A DNA stretch of 64,000 nt from Clostridioides mangenotii TR (GTDB lineage Bacteria > Bacillota > Clostridia > Peptostreptococcales > Peptostreptococcaceae), in contig NZ_AXUS01000003.1 in the NCBI RefSeq assembly GCF_000498755.1, forward strand, positions 127,638 through 191,637. Reading direction: 5' to 3'. Numbering within the stretch: the first letter of the stretch is position 1; each line of letters begins with the position of its first letter. This document shows positions 45,178 to 53,847 of this stretch, in pieces. The notes below the pieces were generated by a model, which did not search any database, was not told where the DNA came from, and saw only the letters and a program-made list of their open reading frames with translations. The translations under genes were made by a program, and so were the position numbers.

Positions 45178-46157
45178 TACTTCGCCACCTCCCCGAATAC
45201 TCTGTTCTTAACAAACTTATCTAATAGTGGTGTTAAAACGTTAACTAGTAATATAGAATAAGATACTCCTTCTGGATATCCTCCGTACATTCTAATAACT
45301 GTAGTAAGTAGTCCTGCTACTACTGCATATATTATTTGAGCTTTTTTCGTCATTGGCGATGTTGTATAATCAGTAAGCATGAAAAAAGCACCTAACATAA
45401 GTCCACCTGCGAATAATTGATATACTGCGAACGTAAGATCGAATCCGCTGAATAAAAATGTTAATATAAAAACTGTTACAATGTATGCAACTGGTATTAC
45501 ATAGTTTATTATTCCTTTATACATCAAGTAAACTCCACCTAGGATTAGAAGTATAGCTGAAGTCTCTCCTAAAGATCCTCCTATATTACCAAATATCATA
45601 TCTGTTAGGCTTATATTATTTTGAGCTAGAGCTGAAACTCCATCTGCACCTTGCTTAAGGAAGCTAAGTGGTGTAGCAGCTGAAACTGCATCTATGTTTT
45701 TACCTATCCAGTTGGTAGCTCCTGGAGCTGTCCAAGCTGTCATAGCAACTGGGAAAGATGCTAGTAAAAATGCTCTTGACGCTAGTGCTGGGTTTAAGAA
45801 GTTATTACCTATTCCACCAAACACCATTTTAACTACTATGATTGCAAACGCCCCACCTAATAGGCACATCCACCAAGGAAGTGATGCAGGAACGTTAAAT
45901 GCTAGCAATAATCCCGTAACTAATGCAGAATAATCACCAATACTACTTTCTTTTTTCAGTAATTTTTGAAATAAAAACTCTGAACCAACTGTACCTAGTA
46001 TACAGAAAAACATTGCACTTAGAGCACTCAGTCTAAAGAAATAAATTCCTGCGACCGCAGCTGGAAGAAGTGCTATTGTAACTTGTTTCATTATATATGA
46101 CGTATCTTCATTACTTCTAATATGAGGTGAAGACGATACTATCAACTTATTTTCCAT
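45177..46157 (-). CDS. rnfD: Rnf complex membrane flavoprotein subunit RnfD
   Basis: A 326-residue membrane protein with about nine hydrophobic segments. The FMN attachment motif reads SAATPL near residue 155, where the family usually has SGATPL; the Thr acceptor is kept. GGIGNNFLNPALASRAFL and MLTDYTTSPMT are strongly conserved landmarks. It carries electrons and ions through the membrane with RnfA/E/G. Confidence 0.96.
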   Translation of the reverse strand: MENKLIVSSSPHIRSNEDTSYIMKQVTIALLPAAVAGIYFFRLSALSAMFFCILGTVGSEFLFQKLLKKESSIGDYSALVTGLLLAFNVPASLPWWMCLLGGAFAIIVVKMVFGGIGNNFLNPALASRAFLLASFPVAMTAWTAPGATNWIGKNIDAVSAATPLSFLKQGADGVSALAQNNISLTDMIFGNIGGSLGETSAILLILGGVYLMYKGIINYVIPVAYIVTVFILTFLFSGFDLTFAVYQLFAGGLMLGAFFMLTDYTTSPMTKKAQIIYAVVAGLLTTVIRMYGGYPEGVSYSILLVNVLTPLLDKFVKNRVFGEVAK

Positions 46158-46178
46158 TATTTTTCCCCCTAACTTTCT

Positions 46179-47513
46179 CTATTTCTTAGCTGATTGTTTT
46201 CTTCTCTTTGCCCCAATCTCATTTTTAGCCAGTCTTATAGATTGAAGTAATGGTCTTGATGCAGGGCATATGAATGAACAAGAACCACACTCTATACAGT
46301 CCATAGCTCTGAATTTCTCTGCACTGTCAAATTCATCTCTAAGAGAGTATGCACTTATATAAAGAGGCTGTAAAAATGCTGGACATACATCCGCACATCT
46401 ACCACATCTTATGCAGTTTTTCACATCAGGAATATGCGCTTCTTTTTCATTTAATAATAGAATTCCTGAAGAACCTTTATTTGTAACTATTTCTGTTGTA
46501 TACTGAGCAATCCCCATCATAGGTCCACCCATTATAAATTTACCTACTGTATTATCTTTTAATCCGCCACATTGGTCTATAATTTCAGATACCACAGTTC
46601 CAACTTTAGTGATTAAGTTTTTAGGTTCATTTATACCGCTACCTGTTACTGTTGTTATTCTTTCAACTAAAGGCATGCCAGTCTTAACTGATTTTGCTAT
46701 TTGCGCTGCAGTTCCAACGTTATCAACAACAGCTCCAACTGCTATAGGAAGTCCACCTGATGGCACTTCTTTACCTGTACATGCAAATATCAGCTGCTTC
46801 TCAGCACCTTGTGGATATTTAACTTCTAAGCTTACAACTTCAATATTACTGTGATTTTTTGCAACCTTTGAAATGGCTTCGATTGCATCTGGTTTATTCG
46901 TCTCAATTCCAATGTAACCTTTGCTTACATTAAGAGCTTTCATTAATACTCTTAAACCATAAACGACGTCTTCTGGCTTTTCAACCATTAACCTATGATC
47001 TGCTGTTAGATATGGCTCACATTCGGCTCCGTTTAGTATTACTACTTCTGCCTTACTGTCTGGCGGAGGAGATACTTTGACATGAGTTGGGAATGTTGCT
47101 CCACCCATACCAACAATACCAGCTTCCTTTATGATCTCAACAATTTCTTCTTTAGTAAGATTTTCGAGATCACCTTTTGCTTTGACACTTTCATGTACTT
47201 CTTCTTTGAAATCATTTTCAATTACGATACATTGACCAGTGCCGCCTGGAATTTCGTGTTGCTCAATTGCAACTACTTTTCCCGATACTGATGAATGAAC
47301 GTTCGCTGAAACAAACCCTTGTAATTCGCCTATTTTTTGACCAAGCTTTACTTCATCTCCAACCTCAACTATAGGTTTTGCAGGTGCTCCTATATGTTGC
47401 TGAAGAGGAATATAAACAACTCTTGGTTCTAAAGCTTTTTCAAGTGCTTTGCTATTAGAGTACTCTTTTCTATACTGAGGATGTATTCCTCCTTTAAAAG
47501 TTAAGAGTTTCAT
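46179..47513 (-). CDS. rnfC: Rnf complex NADH-binding subunit RnfC
   Basis: A 444-residue peripheral subunit that binds FMN and NAD(H). The glycine-rich GMGGATFPTHVK and the acidic ILNGAECEPYLTADHR region form the nucleotide/FMN site. Two ferredoxin-type clusters follow: CIRCGRCADVCP near 366 and CIECGSCSFICP near 404. It is first in the operon, with a GTAAACC/GGGGG ribosome site and a palindromic promoter region upstream. Confidence 0.97.
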   Translation of the reverse strand: MKLLTFKGGIHPQYRKEYSNSKALEKALEPRVVYIPLQQHIGAPAKPIVEVGDEVKLGQKIGELQGFVSANVHSSVSGKVVAIEQHEIPGGTGQCIVIENDFKEEVHESVKAKGDLENLTKEEIVEIIKEAGIVGMGGATFPTHVKVSPPPDSKAEVVILNGAECEPYLTADHRLMVEKPEDVVYGLRVLMKALNVSKGYIGIETNKPDAIEAISKVAKNHSNIEVVSLEVKYPQGAEKQLIFACTGKEVPSGGLPIAVGAVVDNVGTAAQIAKSVKTGMPLVERITTVTGSGINEPKNLITKVGTVVSEIIDQCGGLKDNTVGKFIMGGPMMGIAQYTTEIVTNKGSSGILLLNEKEAHIPDVKNCIRCGRCADVCPAFLQPLYISAYSLRDEFDSAEKFRAMDCIECGSCSFICPASRPLLQSIRLAKNEIGAKRRKQSAKK

Positions 47514-47587
47514 TGGTTTACCCCCTTATCAATTGAATAAACATATTTTTCTGTTCGTTTATAGTATACTATATAAATATAAAAACC

Positions 47588-47601
47588 TTAACAATTGTTA
47601 A
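47588..47601. promoter_or_regulatory. Perfect 14-bp palindrome in the rnf promoter region
   Basis: TTAACAATTGTTAA overlaps a plausible -35 element (TTGTTA, then 17 nt, then TAGTAT on the minus strand) about 75-90 nt before rnfC. Its half-sites resemble those of Rex operators but in reversed order, so Rex is not claimed. It is a candidate operator. Confidence 0.4.
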
Positions 47602-47657
47602 AAAAGAAACAATGTATTTTGAGATAAAATAAAGTGAAATTAAATTTTTGTTAATAA

Positions 47658-47685
47658 AAAAAAGCTGTTTTTAAACAGCTTTTTT
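47658..47685 (-). terminator. Terminator of the SPOR-domain gene
   Basis: A 13-bp stem (47658-47670 with 47673-47685) whose A/T-rich ends give T runs on both strands, 4 nt beyond the stop codon. Confidence 0.7.
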
Positions 47686-47689
47686 GTTA

Positions 47690-48643
47690 TTATTCTATCG
47701 AAATTATAAATTGGCAATATTCCTGTATTGATGACAACATCAATCCCGTACTTATGTCATATTTCGACTCTTCGACCCCCTTAATTGAAATTTCTAATTT
47801 ATCACCTACACTTTGAGTAAATCTTAACAAACCTTCTTTGAATTCCTTCATTTCATTGTAGTCTAGCTGTTTTGCACTTGTTTCAATACTCTCAATAATA
47901 GTCTTTCTATTTGACATAATATTTTTATATGTCTCTTTATTTAAATTCTCTGTGTTTTTATTCTCATTCCAGAACTTAGATTCTTCTTCGAAATTTTTTG
48001 CTAGTGTATTAATATCTTTGGAAACCTCTTCTGCTGCACTAAATTTATTTGTATACTTTAGAGATACAACAGGAGCTTCTAGTGTAGATACAAAAGCATC
48101 TGGAAACTTATCTTTAACCTCATCAACTGAAGCCCTAGTTACATCTTTATCAAAAGAACAAAAAGTCTGAACCTTTTTAACTCCGTCCTTTTCCATTACA
48201 GAAAATGGAATTTTGCTTGAAATTAAAGTATTTTGAATCTTTTTTAGTTTTTCATCATTATCTACCGATGCTATTTGAACAGTATATACATTCCAAGAAT
48301 CTATTGTAGCAATTTTTGATACTTCCTTTTCTTTGTTTTCTACTTCACTGCTATTTTCATTTTTATTGCTACTCTCCTTTTCTGTCGGATTTTTTTTCTT
48401 GTTTAACTCGTCCAACTCTTTTGAAATATCCTTAGATGTTATATCGTTATTAGATAATGTATCTATAGATTTATTCCAAAACTCAACTTTGTCAGCAATA
48501 TAATCCACTACGCTCGTCTCTCTAAACTTCGTATAAGAGTAAAAACATATTAAAGCTAGGCAGCAAAATGTAACTATAACTTTTCTTCTATTTGTTCTTT
48601 TTCTATTATAATAACGATTGTACATCATCTTTCTTCTATTCAT
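47690..48643 (-). CDS. SPOR-domain membrane protein
   Basis: A 317-residue bitopic protein with an Arg-rich cytoplasmic start, one membrane helix (about 22-40) and a Lys/Glu/Asn-rich linker. A SPOR-like domain follows at about 118-195 (WNVYTVQIASVDNDEKLKKI, then PFSVMEKDGVKKVQTF), and then a helical C-terminal region. SPOR domains bind denuded glycan at division sites. It stands alone behind the rnf operon, with its own terminator. Confidence 0.8.
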   Translation of the reverse strand: MNRRKMMYNRYYNRKRTNRRKVIVTFCCLALICFYSYTKFRETSVVDYIADKVEFWNKSIDTLSNNDITSKDISKELDELNKKKNPTEKESSNKNENSSEVENKEKEVSKIATIDSWNVYTVQIASVDNDEKLKKIQNTLISSKIPFSVMEKDGVKKVQTFCSFDKDVTRASVDEVKDKFPDAFVSTLEAPVVSLKYTNKFSAAEEVSKDINTLAKNFEEESKFWNENKNTENLNKETYKNIMSNRKTIIESIETSAKQLDYNEMKEFKEGLLRFTQSVGDKLEISIKGVEESKYDISTGLMLSSIQEYCQFIISIE

Positions 48644-48795
48644 TAGTTAATCCCCCCAATAATATATTCTTTGTATTTATAATATTCGTCAGGGTTGTAC
48701 TTTATGATAAATACTTTATTTAAAATTTCAAATATAATATTAATATCTAAATTCATAAATTCACTTATTTGATATATTAATTTAGATATAACTAA

Positions 48796-48826
48796 AAAGG
48801 GTGCATCAAATTGTTTGACACACCCT
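48796..48826. terminator. Terminator of the NlpC/P60 gene
   Basis: A 7-bp outer stem (AAGGGTG with CACCCTT) and a 5-bp inner stem are separated by a CA/CA internal loop. It lies 38 nt behind the stop of the minus-strand gene. Confidence 0.6.
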
Positions 48827-48864
48827 TATCTCTATGTAATTAATTATATTTAAAATTCCAGTTA

Positions 48865-50127
48865 TTATAAAATTCTTCTTGCTCCAAGTAATGCTTTAGA
48901 CCAATATGATCCAGTCAAGCTATCAACTTTAACTTTATTTGGATTTGCCTGTGTTCCACTACAATGAATAAACTTGCTATTTCCAACGTATATACCAACG
49001 TGATTTGTTGCTCCATCGCCATCAGTATCAAAGTAAACTAAATCCCCTTGAGCATAATTTCCCATTGATACTGGGCTACCATAACTAGCCTGTGCTTTAG
49101 AAACTCTAGGTATACTTACTCCCGTAGATTTTTCATATACATACTTAGTAAATCCAGAACAGTCAAATGAATTCGGACCATTTGCCCCCCATTGATATGG
49201 TATACCAATAAGTGTATATGCAAAATCAACTACTTTGGCACCATTTCCATAAGACGGAGTTTGTCCACCTGATGTTCCACCATTGTTTCCGCTACCATTA
49301 TTGTTGTTATTTCCAGATCCAGTAGATCCACCTTCGTTTGGAGATTCATTAGTCTCAGATACATAGTCTCCACTTACCCATCCAGTAGTTCCATTTTGCA
49401 TCTTTACTTTGTACCAACCGCTTTTAAGCTCAAGCAATTGTACTACATCTCCACCATTAAGCTTTCCAACAACTGAATATCCTGTTCCTGCACCACTTCT
49501 TACATTTAACCTTATTCCAGTTCTTATCTTTCCTTTTTTGCCTTGAACATTTGTACTTCCTGAATTTCCTTTATCTCCTGAATTTGACCCCGATCCTACA
49601 CTTTCATTTGTTTTAACAATGTACTGACTTGTAACCCAACCAACTGTACCGTTGCTTAGTTTAACTTTGTACCAGCCATTTGATAGCTCTAATAGCTGGA
49701 GAACTTCTCCATTATTAGCTTTTCCAACGATACCATAGTTTGTCCCAGGTCCACTTCTAACATTTAATCTAGAACCAACAGCAACTTTACCATTTCCACT
49801 TTGTGAAGTTGAACCTCCATTATTTGAAGATCCTGATGAAGAGCCTGAATTAGATCCCGCTGATGAATCAAGAGATATGTACTGTGCACTTCCCCAGCCT
49901 ACTAAACTGTTTGAAACCTTAACTTTGTACCACCCATTTGATTTATCAAGTATTTCTACGCTAGCTCCTTTATAAGCTAATCCTACTTTTGCAGAATCAT
50001 TACTTGGATTGCTTCTAATATTTAAAGCTCCAGCAGTTATTACTCCCTTTTGAAGTGCACTTGCATCTACTGTATTAACTGCGATTGCCACAGCTCCTAT
50101 TCCTAGTGCGGTAATTGCTTTTTTCAT
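48865..50127 (-). CDS. Secreted NlpC/P60 peptidoglycan endopeptidase with three SH3b domains
   Basis: A 420-residue exported wall hydrolase. A signal peptide ([20 protein letters not shown], then DASA) precedes three bacterial SH3 repeats (about 24-80, 112-170, 203-260), each with a LNxRSGxGxxYxxVG-type motif. Ser/Gly/Asn-rich linkers join them. The C-terminal NlpC/P60 domain has catalytic Cys in [11 protein letters not shown], His in NHVGIYVGN and a third polar residue in KFIHCSG. It cuts gamma-D-Glu-diamino acid bonds in stem peptides. I start at the ATG with GGGAG upstream; a TTG three codons earlier is possible. Confidence 0.95.
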   Translation of the reverse strand: MKKAITALGIGAVAIAVNTVDASALQKGVITAGALNIRSNPSNDSAKVGLAYKGASVEILDKSNGWYKVKVSNSLVGWGSAQYISLDSSAGSNSGSSSGSSNNGGSTSQSGNGKVAVGSRLNVRSGPGTNYGIVGKANNGEVLQLLELSNGWYKVKLSNGTVGWVTSQYIVKTNESVGSGSNSGDKGNSGSTNVQGKKGKIRTGIRLNVRSGAGTGYSVVGKLNGGDVVQLLELKSGWYKVKMQNGTTGWVSGDYVSETNESPNEGGSTGSGNNNNNGSGNNGGTSGGQTPSYGNGAKVVDFAYTLIGIPYQWGANGPNSFDCSGFTKYVYEKSTGVSIPRVSKAQASYGSPVSMGNYAQGDLVYFDTDGDGATNHVGIYVGNSKFIHCSGTQANPNKVKVDSLTGSYWSKALLGARRIL

Positions 50128-50196
50128 CCTTATCAACTCCCTAAATTAGATTACATGTAAAAATTTCATTTATGTAAATTTTTTATATTTTTAAAT

Positions 50197-50571
50197 TTAT
50201 CTTTTTCTCTGAGGAATTATCTCTATCCAATAGTTGTCTGGATCTGATATAAAGTATATACCCATTGCCTCATTCTCAAAGCAAATACAATCCATTTCCC
50301 TATGTAATTTTTTAGCACCTTCAAAATCGTCTACTTCTAGTGCCAAGTGAAATTCATTATCCCCTAAGTTGTACTCTCTATCCCAGTCTCTTAACCAAGT
50401 TAATTCCAAGTTGTGAGCTGTTTCACCATCTCCAAGGTACACAAGTACAAAACTTCCATCTTGAGCCTCTTTGCGTCTAACTTCTTTTAGGTTTAAAGCG
50501 TTATTGTAAAACTCTAAACTTTTTTCTAGATTAGTTACATTATAGTTGTTATGACTAAATTTAAAGTTCAT
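50197..50571 (-). CDS. gloA: VOC family protein (lactoylglutathione lyase-like)
   Basis: A 124-residue glyoxalase-fold protein made of two beta-alpha-beta-beta-beta units. Potential metal ligands are His in KFSHNNYNV, Glu in NLELTWLRD, His in EFHLALEV and Glu in NYWIEIIPQ, matching the glyoxalase I pattern. It could detoxify methylglyoxal made by MgsA, although Clostridia usually lack glutathione, so the thiol is unclear. Confidence 0.8.
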   Translation of the reverse strand: MNFKFSHNNYNVTNLEKSLEFYNNALNLKEVRRKEAQDGSFVLVYLGDGETAHNLELTWLRDWDREYNLGDNEFHLALEVDDFEGAKKLHREMDCICFENEAMGIYFISDPDNYWIEIIPQRKR

Positions 50572-50698
50572 ATCTATCCCCTCCTAAACTATACTAAATC
50601 CCTAATATTAACATTATACCAAATATATACAATAAATACATTATTTTATTGCAATATTATAAATATTACCACATAAAAGTTTTATATAGTTGCATTAT

Positions 50699-50755
50699 TG
50701 ATTAATTATAAAGAAAAATGATGGCGAATATCACTTTTCTTTATAATTAATCAAT
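50699..50755. repeat. Perfect 20-bp inverted repeat
   Basis: TTGATTAATTATAAAGAAAA and its exact reverse complement flank a loop of about 17 nt within 50699-50755. It is the first of two long hairpins in the gap between the VOC gene and the 199-residue gene. Confidence 0.6.
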
Positions 50756-50800
50756 AAAACTTTGTTCTTTAGTAAAAGCGAAGGCTACTTGTAGCGATAA

Positions 50801-50852
50801 AATAATAGGGTATACAAAATTGTTAATATCATTTTTGTATACCCTATTATTC
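50801..50852. terminator. Perfect 19-bp hairpin, probable terminator
   Basis: AATAATAGGGTATACAAAA and its exact reverse complement are separated by about 12 nt. It lies about 17 nt beyond the stop of the 199-residue gene on the minus strand. Confidence 0.6.
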
Positions 50853-50868
50853 TATTTGAATAAATCAA

Positions 50869-51468
50869 TTAAACATTCATCTTTTCTTTTACTATACTGT
50901 TGATTATCTTCCTTCTTATATCTTCTGCGCTGTAGTCTTCATCTGTATCTATATCTAATATTCTTGCAATATTCTTCATATCTCCTCGAGTCTTCGATTT
51001 GTAACTTTCAATTAATTCTTCCTTTATAATTTCCGGCTCCAATACATACTCATCTTCTCCTCGTTTTAAAAGTATGTATTTTTTAGAATAAAAACTTTTA
51101 TTTTGATAGATATGGTTAGAGACTCTTCTAATTAAGTTGCTATATGATAATTTTCCACGCATCTCAACTCCAATGTACTTTGAAAATTCATATAGTTCTT
51201 TCTTAGTCTTAAAAAGCTCCTCTCTTTTAATTATCTTTGCAATAGCAGTTGAATTTTTTTGATATGAGCACTCGTTTAAAATCCTTGAATACACCCTTTT
51301 ATTACTACCAAATGTTTTATACTTAGATATATTTTTGTCGATAACTTTTTCAAGATTCCCTTCAAAGTATTTTTCTGCTCCCTTTTTAGATGCAAATCCT
51401 TGAAGTTCATTCTGGGCCATATCAAGTATCAATTTTTTTAATTCTTCTTTTTTTATCATAGATTCCAT
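50869..51468 (-). CDS. Unrecognised 199-residue basic helical protein with SAP/LEM-like segments
   Basis: I do not recognise a named family. The protein is rich in Lys, Glu and Ile and predicted mostly helical. Two segments resemble helix-extended-loop-helix (SAP or HeH-like) nucleic-acid-binding motifs: TKKELYEFSKYIGVEMRG...LIRRVSNHI (near 88-118) and MKNIARILDIDTDEDYSAED followed by IRRKI (near 162-190). GGAGGG precedes the ATG. It is monocistronic, with a strong hairpin behind it. DNA or RNA binding is inference only. Confidence 0.7.
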   Translation of the reverse strand: MESMIKKEELKKLILDMAQNELQGFASKKGAEKYFEGNLEKVIDKNISKYKTFGSNKRVYSRILNECSYQKNSTAIAKIIKREELFKTKKELYEFSKYIGVEMRGKLSYSNLIRRVSNHIYQNKSFYSKKYILLKRGEDEYVLEPEIIKEELIESYKSKTRGDMKNIARILDIDTDEDYSAEDIRRKIINSIVKEKMNV

Positions 51469-51559
51469 GATTCACCCTCCTTTAACTAGTTATATTATAT
51501 TCAAATTAAATAGTTAATGTTCTAAGAAAGATGTTACACAATAAAATCAAAACATTAAA

Positions 51560-51586
51560 AGACCCTTATTGGGGGAAATAAGGGTC
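51560..51586. terminator. Hairpin in front of the small cationic ORF
   Basis: An 11-bp stem (51560-51570 with 51576-51586) with a G-rich loop lies directly before a second G-rich stretch that acts as ribosome site for the ORF at 51609. It may be a terminator or a control element of that ORF. Confidence 0.45.
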
Positions 51587-51608
51587 TATAAATGGGGGGA
51601 GATTGAGT

Positions 51609-51689
51609 ATGTTTGATTTTACATTAATTATTATGTCCTTATATAAAAGATTTATACAAAAGTTTAAAAAATATTTAAAAAATATTTAA
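51609..51689 (+). CDS. Small cationic amphipathic peptide (26 residues)
   Basis: An ATG behind GGGGGGAGA opens a 26-codon frame with a hydrophobic start (MFDFTLIIMSLY) and a strongly basic end (KRFIQKFKKYLKNI). Size and charge layout resemble membrane-active peptides such as type I toxins or PSM-like peptides, but there is no family match I can name. The strong ribosome site and the hairpin just upstream support expression. Confidence 0.45.
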   Translation: MFDFTLIIMSLYKRFIQKFKKYLKNI

Positions 51690-51721
51690 ATATTCTTTAA
51701 TTTAAATAAAATAGCAAAATA

Positions 51722-51762
51722 AAGAACCCTTATATAGTACGAGTACTAGCTAAGGGCTCTTT
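51722..51762 (-). terminator. Terminator behind the CopZ-like gene
   Basis: An 11-bp outer stem with one wobble (51722-51732 with 51752-51762) and an inner TAGTAC/GTACTA stem, with T-rich sequence on the minus side. It ends the unit running from the coaE/lytic transglycosylase genes through the lipoprotein. Confidence 0.65.
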
Positions 51763-51773
51763 ATAAGGGAACT

Positions 51774-51986
51774 TTACTCTATTCCTTTTAATTCAAATCC
51801 AAGGTCTTCTATAACTTCTCTTAATTTATTCTCTTGAACACTTTCGTCCATATCGACTAGTGCGCATTTGTCTTCTAAGCTTACTTCTAAAACTTTTATC
51901 CCTTCTATATCTTCAGTAAGTGCAGTTGTTACATGATTTACACAGTGTCCACAGCTCATACCTTCTATAAGTAATTTCTTTTTCAT
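51774..51986 (-). CDS. copZ: Heavy-metal-associated domain protein (CopZ-like copper chaperone)
   Basis: A 70-residue single HMA domain with the metal motif GMSCGHCV at about 9-16 and the usual beta-alpha-beta-beta-alpha-beta length. CopZ passes Cu(I) to P1B ATPases. No copper ATPase or CsoR lies in this window, so the partner is elsewhere. It follows the solute-binding lipoprotein by 19 bp. Confidence 0.85.
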   Translation of the reverse strand: MKKKLLIEGMSCGHCVNHVTTALTEDIEGIKVLEVSLEDKCALVDMDESVQENKLREVIEDLGFELKGIE

Positions 51987-52005
51987 AAGTATCCTCCATA
52001 TTAAT

Positions 52006-53832
52006 TTATTTATTAGTTTTTATATTAAGGTTTGTTATACCCTCGTATACATCAAAATCATTTGGATCTATTTTTCCATCAAGTCTATTGTTAGTTACAA
52101 TGTGATTATTTCTTACAAATAAGCTTATAAATCCAACATTATCATTGATATTTTTTTGCATTTTTCCATATAAATTTCTAATTTTATCTTTTGAAGTTTC
52201 TTTACCCAATTGATCCATATATCCACTTAATTTCTCATCAGAGTATCCACTGTACTCTATAATTTCTTTAACATCTGGTACATTAGATAATACCCATCCT
52301 GTTACAGCTAAATCATAATTATTTGTATTCATAGCATTTTCAAGATCTTCAGATGACAGTTGCTCAACAGTCGAATTAATTCCAACTGATTTTAGATTAG
52401 TACTTATAAGATTAGCTGTTTTTACTCTTTCGATGTTATCCTTGTTTACTACAATGCTTAAATCTATATCGTCTATACTCTTGATTTTTTGGTTATTGTT
52501 TTTAGAGACATTATTAGTTTTTACATCGACATCATTATTTGTATCTGAGCTTTTATCATTTTTTGATTTATTAACTTGCTTATCTCCAGATTCTTTATCA
52601 GCTTTATTGTTAGCTTTAGCTTCTTTTTCTTTATCTACATCATCATTTTGTCCGCTATTTGCAATATTATTTTTATCTACGTCTTTATTGCTGTCAGGTG
52701 TTTTATTTTTGTCCTCTAATTTAGCATTATAATTATTTTTATTATTAGATGCATCTGTTTTATTAGAATCCTTATTTTCTTCTCCTGTAAACTTAACTTT
52801 ATCTAAGTAACTTTTAGCTTTTTCCTTACTAAATTCTAACTGACCTATTTTATCATTGTAGTACTCTGATTTAGAATTTAATGGAAAATTAACCATTGTT
52901 GCATCGCTCATATATCCCTCTTCAAATAAATTTTTTCTGTTAATTGAGTGGGCTATTGCTTTTCTAAAATCGCTATTTTGTAGGTAACTTTTGTTGAAAT
53001 TAAACGATATAAACTCGAACTCTCTACCTTGATATTTAGTTATATCAAACTTATCTTCTTGAAATTTGCTCAAATCATTAATTGTTACATCTGTTATATC
53101 ACTGTCTAATGACATCACCATCGAAACTCTAGCCTCTTCATCTGGTACTGTCTTTACTTTTACCTGTTTAATATCATTAGGCTGATCAAGGTAGTAATCA
53201 TTATTGGCAGTCAATATCATATTTTCACGTTCTGAGTAACTCTCGATCTTGTACTGTCCATTTCCAATAAGATTATTTTTGTCCACTTCTACATCTTTCG
53301 ATCCTATATTACTTGATACTATCGGAAATACTAGCTTGTTAGTAGGAAAAGCCTCACTAGATTTGAACTTTATTGTAAGTTTTTTATTACCATTTACCGT
53401 TACTGATGCAATATTTTCAGTTAAACTCTTATAAATACTCTGTGGTGTCTTATTTATAAGATCAATTGTATAATTTACGTCTGAGGATGTAACATCTTTA
53501 CCATTGTGCCATCTTGCATCATTAAGTTCAATATCTATGCTCATTCCATCCGCTGATATAGAGTATTCTTTAACTAATCGAGGCACTACATTGTAGTTTT
53601 TATCTATTTCAAACAACCCATCGTAAATCATATTCATAATATAAGAGACCGACTCATCGGTATTAATTATAGGGTTAATAGTTTTTGGTTTTACCATAGT
53701 TAAATTTATATACTTAGAATCATTATAGACCTTGCTCTTTTCGTCATTATTTTCAGTAAGTTTACTTGGACTACATCCGCTTACTAGAACCACTGAAACA
53801 AGGGTTGCAATTAACATCTTTAGTTTTTTCAT
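52006..53832 (-). CDS. Peptide/nickel-type ABC solute-binding lipoprotein with low-complexity insert
   Basis: A 608-residue family 5 (OppA/DppA-like) extracellular solute-binding protein. The lipobox VLVSGCS gives Cys 20 as lipid anchor. VVPRLVKEYSISADGMSIDI and WHNGKDVTSSDVNYTID are family landmarks, and a C-terminal lobe follows. A stretch of about 100 residues (about 348-450) is almost only Asn, Lys, Asp, Ser and Glu and splits the second lobe. Permease and ATPase genes are absent here, so it may feed an Opp system elsewhere. Confidence 0.88.
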   Translation of the reverse strand: MKKLKMLIATLVSVVLVSGCSPSKLTENNDEKSKVYNDSKYINLTMVKPKTINPIINTDESVSYIMNMIYDGLFEIDKNYNVVPRLVKEYSISADGMSIDIELNDARWHNGKDVTSSDVNYTIDLINKTPQSIYKSLTENIASVTVNGNKKLTIKFKSSEAFPTNKLVFPIVSSNIGSKDVEVDKNNLIGNGQYKIESYSERENMILTANNDYYLDQPNDIKQVKVKTVPDEEARVSMVMSLDSDITDVTINDLSKFQEDKFDITKYQGREFEFISFNFNKSYLQNSDFRKAIAHSINRKNLFEEGYMSDATMVNFPLNSKSEYYNDKIGQLEFSKEKAKSYLDKVKFTGEENKDSNKTDASNNKNNYNAKLEDKNKTPDSNKDVDKNNIANSGQNDDVDKEKEAKANNKADKESGDKQVNKSKNDKSSDTNNDVDVKTNNVSKNNNQKIKSIDDIDLSIVVNKDNIERVKTANLISTNLKSVGINSTVEQLSSEDLENAMNTNNYDLAVTGWVLSNVPDVKEIIEYSGYSDEKLSGYMDQLGKETSKDKIRNLYGKMQKNINDNVGFISLFVRNNHIVTNNRLDGKIDPNDFDVYEGITNLNIKTNK

Positions 53833-53847
53833 ACTTATATTCCCCTT

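Noticed and set aside
47588..47601. A Rex-binding site at the rnf promoter
   Set aside because: The half-sites are in the opposite order to the TTGTTAA-N4-TTAACAA consensus, so only an unnamed palindrome is claimed.
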